This document shows positions 20,489-28,770 of a stretch of 64,000 nt of DNA, one piece after another. The stretch lies in the NCBI GenBank assembly GCA_016710075.1, contig JADJLO010000001.1, positions 434,001 through 498,000 on the forward strand. Direction: 5' to 3'. The notes below the pieces were generated by a model that was not told the origin of the DNA, made no database searches, and saw only the letters and a program-made list of their open reading frames with translations. The stretch comes from Acidobacteriota bacterium. GTDB lineage: Bacteria > Acidobacteriota > Blastocatellia > RBC074. A program made the translations under genes and the position numbers. How positions within the stretch are numbered: position 1 is the first letter of the stretch; the number at the start of each line of letters is the position of its first letter.

Positions 20489-20553
20489 TAATCAGGAACC
20501 TGATCAGCCAGTATCTATTCTTTATCACCGCTCGTCCTGCTCCAAAGAAAGAA

Positions 20554-20567
20554 GATACTGTAGTATC
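20554..20567. promoter_or_regulatory. Candidate operator upstream of feoB
   Basis: GATACT-GT-AGTATC, a perfect 6-bp dyad, ends 23 bp before the feoB ATG. The position suits a repressor site and a DtxR-type regulator is encoded downstream of feoB. It does not match the classic DtxR or MntR box, so assignment is tentative. Confidence 0.3.
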
Positions 20568-20590
20568 ATTGCGCTACGGAATTTTAATCT

Positions 20591-22909
20591 ATGAGCGCAA
20601 TAATCGATCAGAACGATCTCAAAATATCAGAGAAGAAAGCCACTCAAGCCAGCCCGCGGCTGCTTCTTATCGGCAATCCGAATGTGGGTAAATCGGTCAT
20701 CTTCAGTTATCTGACGGGCAGATATGTGACGGTCTCGAACTATCCCGGGACGACCGTGGAAGTTTCGCATGGGAAGATGCGTTATGGCGGCGTGGATTGG
20801 GAAGTGGTTGATTCACCCGGCGTCAACTCGCTTGCGCCTCATTCCGAAGACGAGCGTGTGACGCGGGATATTCTTCTCGAGGCGCCGCCCGATGTGATCG
20901 TTCAGGTGGCGGATGCTAAAAACCTGCGCCGGACGCTGCTGATAACCTCGCAACTCGCTGAATTCGGACTGCCGATGGTGCTGGTGCTGAATATGATGGA
21001 TGAGGCGCGCAGTCGCGGCATCGAGATAGACGTTAACGGCATCAGCGAGCTCTTCGGAATTCCCGTGCTCAAGGCCGTGGCTACCGAAGGCGAGGGCCTT
21101 TACGATCTCTTCAAAAACATCTGCAAAGCCAAAATCCCCACCGATCCGCTCAATGAGCCAAGAGAACGACTGCTTGCCGGTGAAGGGTATGAAAATCCAG
21201 GGCATACAAGCCTCCCTCTGCAAAACACTTTCGAATGGATGCAGACTCAGGATGCAAACCTGCGAGAACCTGTCGAAAATTATCTTGAAAAATCTGGCGT
21301 AGAAGACGAGATATTCAAACCTGAATCCCGACTCAGGCTGCGCAAGCTTTCAAGCCGGCTCGATCAGTTGCGCAACGGTTTTCTTGAGCAGTCCGTAGCC
21401 AAATACAAAAAGACGATTCCCACCGTGGTCGACGAGCTTCGCAGTGGCGTGGTTTTGAAGCTGGTGTTTATCCTGCTGGCGCTCGGCACCCTGACATTTT
21501 TATACACCGAGATAGGCAGGGCCTTCGGGCTGCCGACTCCTTATTCGCTGCTCACCACGTGGCTGGATGGGCATGCGCTTCCTCGACTGATTGCCTCACT
21601 TGATGGTTTGAGGCTGGGCTGGCTCGGACGGCTTCTCTTCGGCACGTTTAACAGCGAGAGCGGAGCATTTGAGAATGGCTTGCTCTATCCGGCGGTGACT
21701 CAGTTCGCGCTGCTCATCGCTCCTGTGGTGATTCCGCTGATGATGGTTTTGCGGCGGTCAAGATTGTTTGGCGAGAGGCTGGGCTACTGGTCGCGTGACT
21801 GGAAGACCGGCGTGCCCATGCTGCTTGTTGTACTGCTGCTGATGTACGAGTTCGTCGGTGTCATAGGGGCGGCATCATTAGTGGATGCCCTCGAAAACAC
21901 CATCTTCAACACTTTTCTTACGCCCGGCTTGCAGGCGATTATCCCGCCCGGCCTGATTTATGATTTTCTGCTCGGAACTTATGGGCTGATCTCGGTTGGC
22001 ATGACCTATGCGCTGGCGATAGTTCTGCCGATCGTCGCAACTTTCTTCATCGCCTTCGGCCTGCTTGAGGACAGCGGATATCTTCCGCGCCTGGCGATAC
22101 TTTCAGATCGCGTTTTCAGAGTCATCGGATTGAATGGAAAAGCAATTCTGCCGATGGTCCTCGGTCTCGGGTGCGACACGATGGCCACGATGACCACGCG
22201 GATTCTCGGCACAAAAAAAGAACGCCTTATCGCGACAATGCTGCTCGCCCTTGGAGTTCCGTGTTCGGCTCAACTCGGCGTGATCCTCGCGATCAGCGGG
22301 TCTATGAGTCTCGGCGCAGTCACGACGGTCGTCGGCGTGATTCTTTCGCAGATGCTCCTCGTCGGCTACCTCTCGTCCAAGATCATCAAAGGGAAGCGGA
22401 GCGACTTCATCTTCGAACTTCCGCCGATCAGAATCCCCATTCTCAAAAACGTCTGGACCAAAACCCGATACCGGATGGTCTGGTACCTGCGTGAAGCTCT
22501 GCCGCTGTTCCTGCTGGGCACTTTGATCCTTTTTCTGCTCGACAAGCTGAGAATGAACGGAAGAAGCGGCCTCGATTTCATCAATTCAGCCTTCTCACCC
22601 ATCGTGACAGGTGTTTTGAAACTTCCGGAGCGCAGCTCCCAGGTATTCATACTCGGCTTTCTGCGGCGCGATTACGGCGCGGCCGGCCTCTTCGATATGG
22701 TACGCAACGGTTTGATGGATTCCGTTCAGATCGTCACCTCTCTCATAGTCCTGACGCTTTTCATCCCCTGCGTGGCAAATTTCTTCATGATTATCAGGGA
22801 GCAGGGAACCAAAAGGGCCATGCTCATCCTGGCTTTCATCACTCCCTTTGCCATCGCCGTCGGGGCTGTGGTCAATTTTTTACTGAGATATTTTGGGATA
22901 ACTTTTTGA
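20591..22909 (+). CDS. feoB: Ferrous iron transporter FeoB
   Basis: Inner-membrane Fe(II) importer with an N-terminal G-protein domain. G1 GNPNVGKS is at residues 28-35, the G2 Thr lies in SNYPGTTVE, G3 is DSPG and G4 is NMMD. The gating/nucleoside-recognition membrane domain follows, with conserved GLGCDTMATMTTRILGTKKER and GVPCSAQLG containing the Cys of the proposed ion path. 772 residues, standard. No separate feoA precedes it; a FeoA-like domain is instead found at the C-terminus of the regulator encoded downstream. The two genes are on the same strand, separated by a dispersed repeat, and probably form an iron-uptake unit. Confidence 0.96.
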   Translation: MSAIIDQNDLKISEKKATQASPRLLLIGNPNVGKSVIFSYLTGRYVTVSNYPGTTVEVSHGKMRYGGVDWEVVDSPGVNSLAPHSEDERVTRDILLEAPPDVIVQVADAKNLRRTLLITSQLAEFGLPMVLVLNMMDEARSRGIEIDVNGISELFGIPVLKAVATEGEGLYDLFKNICKAKIPTDPLNEPRERLLAGEGYENPGHTSLPLQNTFEWMQTQDANLREPVENYLEKSGVEDEIFKPESRLRLRKLSSRLDQLRNGFLEQSVAKYKKTIPTVVDELRSGVVLKLVFILLALGTLTFLYTEIGRAFGLPTPYSLLTTWLDGHALPRLIASLDGLRLGWLGRLLFGTFNSESGAFENGLLYPAVTQFALLIAPVVIPLMMVLRRSRLFGERLGYWSRDWKTGVPMLLVVLLLMYEFVGVIGAASLVDALENTIFNTFLTPGLQAIIPPGLIYDFLLGTYGLISVGMTYALAIVLPIVATFFIAFGLLEDSGYLPRLAILSDRVFRVIGLNGKAILPMVLGLGCDTMATMTTRILGTKKERLIATMLLALGVPCSAQLGVILAISGSMSLGAVTTVVGVILSQMLLVGYLSSKIIKGKRSDFIFELPPIRIPILKNVWTKTRYRMVWYLREALPLFLLGTLILFLLDKLRMNGRSGLDFINSAFSPIVTGVLKLPERSSQVFILGFLRRDYGAAGLFDMVRNGLMDSVQIVTSLIVLTLFIPCVANFFMIIREQGTKRAMLILAFITPFAIAVGAVVNFLLRYFGITF

Positions 22910-22928
22910 ATTAATTGATGGAGTAAAA

Positions 22929-23063
22929 AGATTACGAAACAGACGAAATAAACGAACCAGACGAAAATTTTCAGAGGGTCATGATGCGAGAAATTCTAAA
23001 TGGTGAAGATCTGAAAATGTCCTGCCTTTTTTAAGTTGATTATTTTTATCTGTTTCGTAATCT
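22929..23063. repeat. Dispersed repeat, two tandem units plus inverted arm
   Basis: The left arm has two 18-bp units (ACGAAACAGACGAAATAA, then ACGAACCAGACGAAAATT) starting at AGATTACG 22929. The right arm TATCTGTTTCGTAATCT ends at 23063. The loop of about 75 bp carries no gene. It fills the feoB-dtxR gap and ends 18 bp before the regulator start. Confidence 0.88.
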
Positions 23064-23081
23064 GACTTTCACTGAATAGAC

Positions 23082-23753
23082 ATGCATAAATGGATTTCAC
23101 AGGAAATAATCGAGCTTCTTGAATCGGTTTGGACCAATGAAGAGAAGGGTGCAAACGACGAAGAGAGCATAGCCTCGTCTGCAAAGACAACCGTCACCGA
23201 AGATCTGCTCGCAGAATGCGAGCGGGAAGGGTATATCACGAGGAATCTCTCCGAGATCGAGCTGACGCCTCTTGGGCGCAAGACCGCGGAAGATGTCATC
23301 AGACGGCATCGCATTGCCGAAAGACTTGTAGTCGATGTGCTGGGAATGACGCTGGAAGAAGTCGAATCAGACGCCTGCGAATTCGAGCACCTCGTGGCTC
23401 CAGGGATCATCGAAGCGATCTGCACGCTGCTCGGTCATCCGCGAACATGCCCGCATAATCTCCCGATTCCGGAAGGACATTGCTGTCGCAAGCACGAGCA
23501 TCATCTCGATTCAGTCGTCACATCCGTAGACAACTTGAATGTAGGTGACCGTGCCCGAGTTGCCTACGTCAGCGCCAGAAATTACTCTCGTGTGCAGAAA
23601 CTCTCTTCACTCGGAATCTCGCCAGGTGTGACCATTCGCCTGCATCAGAAGTTTCCCGGCTTCGTCATCCAGTGCGATGAGACACAGATCGCCGTCGAAA
23701 AAGAGATCGCCAAAGACATCTTCGTCTGGCAGGACGATAAAGTGACCGGCTAG
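23082..23753 (+). CDS. DtxR-family metal-dependent regulator with FeoA-like C-terminal domain
   Basis: N-terminal winged helix (LLAECEREGYITRNLSEIELTPLGRKTAEDVIRRHRIAERLV) followed by a metal-binding/dimerisation segment (ACEFEHLVAPGIIEAICTLLGHPRTCPHNLPIP). The last 75 residues form an SH3-like FeoA domain (LNVGDRARVAYVSARNYSRVQKLSSLGISPGV). Members of this family (DtxR/IdeR/MntR) repress iron or manganese genes when metal is bound. Between the domains is a short Cys/His-rich stretch, GHCCRKHEHH, which I do not recall as standard and which might bind metal. 223 residues. Its position after feoB suggests iron-responsive control of that gene. Whether it senses Fe or Mn cannot be told. Confidence 0.88.
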   Translation: MHKWISQEIIELLESVWTNEEKGANDEESIASSAKTTVTEDLLAECEREGYITRNLSEIELTPLGRKTAEDVIRRHRIAERLVVDVLGMTLEEVESDACEFEHLVAPGIIEAICTLLGHPRTCPHNLPIPEGHCCRKHEHHLDSVVTSVDNLNVGDRARVAYVSARNYSRVQKLSSLGISPGVTIRLHQKFPGFVIQCDETQIAVEKEIAKDIFVWQDDKVTG

Positions 23754-23787
23754 ACCTCCACAATTCAGTTAGATCGTTACAAAATCA

Positions 23788-23851
23788 AACCACGGAAAAC
23801 TCGGAAGGATGACTTATCGAAATTAGTTTTTCCTCTCTGTCTTCCGTGGTT
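23788..23851. terminator. Inverted repeat between convergent genes
   Basis: AACCACGGAA (23788-23797) and TTCCGTGGTT (23842-23851) are perfect 10-bp arms around a 44-nt loop with a second weak pairing. It lies between the stop codons of the dtxR-like gene (+) and the CHRD-protein gene (-), the usual place for a bidirectional terminator; it may also be a dispersed repeat. Confidence 0.5.
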
Positions 23852-23858
23852 AAACAGT

Positions 23859-25760
23859 TTACTTGATCTTCATTTTTACAAGGTTCGAAGTCTTTGCATC
23901 CAGGGTTATGACAAGATCCGCATCGCCTTTCCCGGCCAGAGACAGCGGGATCTGGAAGTTGATCTGATCCAGGCCTGCAAACTGTCCCTGTGGGCCAACG
24001 AATAAGGGAATTATGTTTGTTCCTCCGAGGGTAATTGTGGCCGGCCCTGAAAGAAATCTGAATCCTGTGCCGAACAGGGAGACATAGTTTCCCGCATCCA
24101 GCGCCACTGGAGTTCCATCGTTATTGGCGACAAGAATATCGAATACCTGGCCGTTCTTTGAGGCCGTAGCCGCCGGAGCTCCGGTTCCATCACCCTTGCG
24201 TGTAAAGATGGCCGGGGCGATATTGCCGATATTTGCCGAGCCCCTCGAGACAGTCCCGTCTTTCGCCACCGTCACCACAGACCCCGTTCCCTGAATGACA
24301 TTCGGAGGAATCTGCAGGTTGATCTGCCCTGGGGAGACATAGAATAACGGCGCGGCAATCCCGTTTACATAAACAGTCGTGCCGTCGAGTGTAAGCGCCG
24401 GCGGGGGAAAGGCTGGCCCGCTGACCGTGGTTGACGCCAGTTTCGTGCCGAAACTGACAGCTATGCTCTGAGCCGCCAGAGCATTGCCGTAGCGCGCGGC
24501 ATCAACCGTAACCATATTTATGGGATTTACCGACGCCGTAACGATGGCTACCACAACAATCGGTGATGAAAGCTGCCCCGCAGTGTTTTTAATCTGGAGG
24601 AAGTAAAGAACGGGTGAATTCAGATTCCAGAATGGATTCGGCAGTAATGAAGCCGGAATCGAAGCCGTCAACTCATTTGTTGCTTCTTCGTAGGTTGTAG
24701 TCACCACTTGTCCGTTGACCAGTGCCTGAGAGTTGGCGTTAAATCCGAATCCCGCAATCCTGATTTCCGCCTCTGATCCATTCATCAACAGGTAGTTCGA
24801 GGCGAGGTAGATTACCGGCGGCGATTGAAGCGCGGATAATTGTCCGCGGATCGCTCCGGCAGTATTTACTGACGTATGCAGGTTGACATAAAAATTCGCA
24901 GGATTGGCGATCAGCCTTTGCAGTGCGCCGATTGTTGTCGTGGTCGCCAATTGAACAGGGATGCTCAGCGTGCCCTTGCCGTCTGCTGAGATTACCGGCG
25001 AACCTGCGCTGACTCCCGTGTTGATCACCACCGGCCCATTTGCATCCGCCGCTCCCTCGTGTATGTGAAGTCCCACTATCGTCACTCCTGCCGGGAAATC
25101 ATACGTGATCGCAAAATTGACCATACCTCCAATTATCTCTCCCTTGGTGTTTCTCGCAGGATTGAGCGTGATGGTTGCAGTGCCGCTTGCACCGGCAGGA
25201 ACCGGGACTGGCGGACTGATCTCTGCGGCCGTCGTCAATGGCACAGTTCGGGCCAGGGTCTCAACCAGACCGGTCAACTGTCCGCGGATCGCTCCTGCAG
25301 GATTGGCAGTGGTATGCACGTTCACATAAAATCCCGCCGGATTTGCCACCAGCCTTCCCAGAACTGCAAGATCCACCGTCGGCGCATTGACGTTGATCAC
25401 TCCTTCACCGGCGATAAAATTAATGCCCGGCAGCGATGTCAGGCCTGTGTTTATTACCACTGGTCCATTGGCCGTCGCCGCTCCCTCATGTATATGCAGC
25501 CCAACGATGGTCACATTCTCGGGAATATTAATCGTTACAAAAAAATTCGCCGTCGCCGCGGTAATCGTGCCCGACGCGTCACGGGTGATGTTGAATGTCA
25601 CCGTTGCCATCCCCGTACCCGTTGCCGGAACTGGGACCGGCGGACTGACCTCCGCACCAGATGTTAATGGTACTCTGGCTGTCACGGTCTCCGCATTCGC
25701 TGGTATTGTCGGGGCAAGTATTAAAAATAGCAGTATGATTAAATAGATCGGTCTCCTCAT
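23859..25760 (-). CDS. Secreted protein with two CHRD domains and a Solibacter-type C-terminal domain
   Basis: Signal peptide (residues 1-23), then two CHRD (chordin-like) domains at about 27-165 and 170-310. Each has the repeated signatures VGLHIHEGAA.ANGPVVINTG and FYVN.HT..N.AGAIRGQL. Residues about 315-410 form an IPT/TIG-like beta domain (AEIRIAGFGFNANSQALVNG). The last 215 residues match the acidobacterial C-terminal domain TIGR03437 (VNGIAAPLFYVSPGQINLQIPP, LFGTGFR, GLDQINFQIPLSLAG). 633 residues. CHRD domains bind ligands or other proteins outside the cell; the exact role is unknown. This C-terminal domain is the strongest taxonomic marker in the window. Confidence 0.9.
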   Translation of the reverse strand: MRRPIYLIILLFLILAPTIPANAETVTARVPLTSGAEVSPPVPVPATGTGMATVTFNITRDASGTITAATANFFVTINIPENVTIVGLHIHEGAATANGPVVINTGLTSLPGINFIAGEGVINVNAPTVDLAVLGRLVANPAGFYVNVHTTANPAGAIRGQLTGLVETLARTVPLTTAAEISPPVPVPAGASGTATITLNPARNTKGEIIGGMVNFAITYDFPAGVTIVGLHIHEGAADANGPVVINTGVSAGSPVISADGKGTLSIPVQLATTTTIGALQRLIANPANFYVNLHTSVNTAGAIRGQLSALQSPPVIYLASNYLLMNGSEAEIRIAGFGFNANSQALVNGQVVTTTYEEATNELTASIPASLLPNPFWNLNSPVLYFLQIKNTAGQLSSPIVVVAIVTASVNPINMVTVDAARYGNALAAQSIAVSFGTKLASTTVSGPAFPPPALTLDGTTVYVNGIAAPLFYVSPGQINLQIPPNVIQGTGSVVTVAKDGTVSRGSANIGNIAPAIFTRKGDGTGAPAATASKNGQVFDILVANNDGTPVALDAGNYVSLFGTGFRFLSGPATITLGGTNIIPLFVGPQGQFAGLDQINFQIPLSLAGKGDADLVITLDAKTSNLVKMKIK

Positions 25761-25826
25761 CTTCGTTCCTCCCCAGGATTTAGTATTCCAGGTTAATCTG
25801 CAAAAAAGAAAAAATGATTAACTAAT

Positions 25827-25876
25827 GTTACGCACTTGGGATTGCAACAAGATAGCCACAACCTCAAGTGCGTAAC
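25827..25876. repeat. 12-bp inverted repeat in the CHRD-gene upstream region
   Basis: GTTACGCACTTG (25827-25838) and CAAGTGCGTAAC (25865-25876) are perfect complements. The left flank ATTAACTAATGTTACGCA nearly repeats the sequence at 14121-14138. It lies 67 bp upstream of the CHRD gene's ATG within the 321-bp gap 25761-26081, where I see no gene; it could be an operator or a mobile repeat. Confidence 0.6.
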
Positions 25877-26058
25877 AAAGGATAAAAACTCAGTTGTTAT
25901 TGATAATGCTGCAATGCAAGTAACGGGCCGGAACTGATGGTCATTAGATATCTTTACGCCCGGTCTAATTAGCTGAAAATCAACAGCTTAGGCTTGAGGC
26001 TCTGACCGGGGTCGCTGATACTGGGGAAAACTTCACAAAATAGTGCGTGAAAGCACGC

Positions 26059-26079
26059 AAAAACCCGTCGCGGGCTTTT
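26059..26079 (-). terminator. Rho-independent terminator after the GT4 gene
   Basis: On the minus strand GCCCGCGACGGGTTTTTG: stem CCCG/CGGG with a 3-nt loop, extended by an A/T stem, then five T's. It starts 3 bp after the glycosyltransferase stop at 26082. Confidence 0.7.
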
Positions 26080-26081
26080 GT

Positions 26082-27329
26082 TCAATGAAATCCAAACTGG
26101 CCGTATATTATTTTTAAATTTTTGACGAAAGCGTCGGCTGAGAACCTGAGTTCAAATGAGTTGTGAGCGTTGCGGCCCAGACTGTCGCGAAGAGACTGAT
26201 CCTGAATGGCAAGAGTGAGCTTCTCGGCGAGCGATTCGTCGTCATTTGGAGAACAGAGCAATCCGTCATAACCGTCAGAGATATCTTCTGGAATACCGTC
26301 GATATTTGAAGCGACGATGCACCTGCCGGCCTGCATTGCTTCAAGAAGTGAGACTGATCCGCTGCCTTCCTCAAGGGAGGGAAGGACGAAGATATCCCCC
26401 TTTTCAAGAAAGTGCATGGGATTGGCGACCCAGCCTGTGATGATCGTCGTCGCACCGAGTTGGAGTACTTCCGAGAGCTTTGTGTGAGCTGACAGCAGGG
26501 GGCCGCCACTCAACAGACAGGCGCGAAACTCAGCTCCCGCGGCGTTTAGCTTTGCCAGTGCGCGACTCAGCATATCCATGCCCTTTCGCGGATCATGTCG
26601 CGAAATGGAAACTATCAACGGTGCATTCGGGGGCTTCAACGCCGAAATAACTTTCCCGGTCTGACCGATCTCTTCAAGATCCGGGCTCGTTTTTTTGAGA
26701 AATTCAGTTTCCGGACTATAAGTTACCTTGTGGATATTTAGATCCGCACCATACCTGTCTATTAAAAGCCTTCTGACGGAATCGTAATTGACAAGAAGCG
26801 CATCCGCTTCAGTGAATGCTCGTCGTTCGTAGTTTTCCACTACGATTTTGATCCAGAAATACTGGGCATAATTGCTGATCCATTTGCCTATGCCATGGGC
26901 CAACCGCAGACCCTGTAATTTGCCGCGTGCTTCATGATCCATTGTGTCGTATGAATTGACTATGTGGACGACCTCTATGCCTCTGAGTTTGAGATTCTTC
27001 TTGACTGCGGATCCGATGTATCCCCAGGCGTTGATGCTGTGAATCAGGTGAGGGCCGGGTTTATCCTTAAGGTAGTTGATCAGATGGCGGGTGATTAGCG
27101 GGCCATTAAGAGGCAGCGTGATCTGGCGGAATGATTTCAAAGGCGAGCGGACTTTATGGATCATTCCGTAATCGGTCTCTGTGATGCCTCCTTTTGCAGC
27201 CGCACAGAAGATGTGGGGTTCATATCCCAAAGCCATCGCTGCGCGAGCCGTCGCGCGGACGAATGACGAATGCCCCCCGGTCTGGTTTTCCGGGTCCTTG
27301 CCTGCAATGATTACGACCTCTCTATTCAT
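26082..27329 (-). CDS. GT4-family glycosyltransferase (GT-B fold)
   Basis: 415 residues. The C-terminal nucleotide-sugar domain shows VSISRHDPRKGMDMLSRAL and FVLPSLEEGSGSVSLLEAMQAGRCIVASNIDGIPEDI, the E-x7-E signature of family 4 retaining glycosyltransferases. The N-terminal half has GGHSSFVRATARAA and HSINAWGYIG acceptor-side strands. It adds a sugar from a nucleotide donor to a lipid-linked or surface glycan at the cytoplasmic membrane face. It stands alone here, 14.5 kb from the polysaccharide locus, with its own terminator and a 68-bp divergent promoter region shared with the VKOR gene. Confidence 0.9.
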   Translation of the reverse strand: MNREVVIIAGKDPENQTGGHSSFVRATARAAMALGYEPHIFCAAAKGGITETDYGMIHKVRSPLKSFRQITLPLNGPLITRHLINYLKDKPGPHLIHSINAWGYIGSAVKKNLKLRGIEVVHIVNSYDTMDHEARGKLQGLRLAHGIGKWISNYAQYFWIKIVVENYERRAFTEADALLVNYDSVRRLLIDRYGADLNIHKVTYSPETEFLKKTSPDLEEIGQTGKVISALKPPNAPLIVSISRHDPRKGMDMLSRALAKLNAAGAEFRACLLSGGPLLSAHTKLSEVLQLGATTIITGWVANPMHFLEKGDIFVLPSLEEGSGSVSLLEAMQAGRCIVASNIDGIPEDISDGYDGLLCSPNDDESLAEKLTLAIQDQSLRDSLGRNAHNSFELRFSADAFVKNLKIIYGQFGFH

Positions 27330-27397
27330 AAACGGATCATATTACAAATCCACATATTTATTTTTTGAATCTTGATTTCACACTTGAATCAAGGCGA

Positions 27398-27877
27398 ATG
27401 AAGAGAAAAAATAGAGACATGGAACTGACTGTTACGAATTCGAATAGCCGTCGGGCATTTTGGATCTATCTGGTGGCGATCATAGTTTCCCTGATCGGTC
27501 TTGGGGATTCGATTTATCTGACGGCGGAGCATCTTGCGGGCCGGACGATCCGCTGCACTGTCATCAGAGGATGTTCTGAGGTGCTGGGAAGCTCATACGC
27601 AAAAATAGCAGGTATCCCGACTGCCTCTTTCGGGATTCTGGCTTATTTTACTGTCTTCAGCCTGGCCACTCTGGCATTGTTCGGGTATCGAGGCGCCTGG
27701 AAAAGCTTGAGCCTGCTGGTAGCGGCAATGTTTCTTGCAACCCTCTGGTTCGTCTACTTGCAGGCTTTTGTCCTGCACGCCTTCTGCCAGTTCTGCCTGC
27801 TCTCGGCCGGGACGACGACCATCCTGCTCTTACTGGTGCTGGTGAAAAGATACCTCGTGAAAGATCTTGCTCATTGA
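27398..27877 (+). CDS. VKOR-family (vitamin K epoxide reductase-like) membrane protein
   Basis: A small integral membrane protein with four or five hydrophobic segments and the four Cys of VKOR homologues: C53 and C59 (CTVIRGC) on the shuttle loop and C130/C133 (CQFC) as the active redox pair near the quinone. Bacterial VKOR reoxidises a DsbA-like protein and passes electrons to quinone, replacing DsbB. I chose ATG 27398 (AAGG just upstream); a TTG at 27365 and an ATG at 27419 are alternatives. The convergent neighbour is a DsbA-like thioredoxin, its likely partner. 159 residues. Confidence 0.88.
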   Translation: MKRKNRDMELTVTNSNSRRAFWIYLVAIIVSLIGLGDSIYLTAEHLAGRTIRCTVIRGCSEVLGSSYAKIAGIPTASFGILAYFTVFSLATLALFGYRGAWKSLSLLVAAMFLATLWFVYLQAFVLHAFCQFCLLSAGTTTILLLLVLVKRYLVKDLAH

Positions 27878-27911
27878 TTAAGTCATACACCCGGCAAGCG
27901 GCAGGACCTGC

Positions 27912-28552
27912 TTATTTCAGTCTCTCATTTATCTCATTGCGGAAATAATCGAGAGAAATCTTCTCATTCGGTACGGGCTGGCCATTGATGAAGAGCGTGG
28001 GTGTCGAAGTCACCCTGAAATTCGCGCCGCGCTGCATATCCGCTTCAACCATTGCCGCAATATCAGGACTGTCCAGATCCTTGACGAATCTGTTGACATC
28101 CAATCCCAGTTGAATAGCGAAGTTCGTCACGACCGGCCGCAGATCGGGCAGTTCGCTCCAGGCAGCCTGATTTTCGTAAAGCATATTATGCATCTCCCAG
28201 AACTTGCCCTGCTGTTTGGCCGCGATCGCCGCGTGAGCTGCCGTGAGCGCATTCTTGTGTGGCACGATAAGCGGGAACTGGTAGAAGACAACTTTCAAAC
28301 GGTCGCCGTATTCCGATTTGAGCGTCTTGATCAACGGGTGGAGTGATCCGCAGGAGGGCACTGATAATCACCGAACTCCTCGAGCAGCACGCTCCCCCGA
28401 GGATTGGTCGAACTGGCCGGGGACGAGCCGCTCGCAGGTACTGATGCCATGGGTATTGGCTGCACCTGCTCTGGTTGAGAGATCCAGAAAAAGACTGCCG
28501 TACCAATCAGTATGACCGCGAGAATGAGCGCGAAAGGGAGATATCGTTTCAT
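27912..28552 (-). CDS. DsbA-like thiol-disulfide oxidoreductase, one frameshift at the active site
   Basis: Membrane-anchored N-terminus (MKRYLPFALILAVILIGTAVFF), a Pro/Ser-rich spacer, then a thioredoxin-fold DsbA/Com1-like domain: VLLEEFGDYQCPSC active site, KVVFYQFPL, helical insert, and the cis-Pro loop TSTPTLFING. The frame breaks inside the active-site codons near 28350; adding one T (TGCCCTTCCTGC) restores CPSC. Corrected length is about 213 residues. It would introduce disulfides into exported proteins and be recycled by the VKOR encoded convergently 34 bp away. Confidence 0.88.
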
Positions 28553-28770
28553 TGACTCTTGCTTCCTGTGTTTGGATGAATATTGAGTTCTGCAAATCCA
28601 TGACAGAACTCTGGAATTCAAGCGTAAAATTTACTCAAGCGCAAGTGGGATTGGTTCGGAGTTGGGTTTGGAGATCGGTTTAGAGTTTCGCCTGAAGGCC
28701 GCAACTCCAAACTTATACTTCGTATTTTCGGCCTCGGTCTTATTTTTTTACTGGCTCAATATCGCTTACT

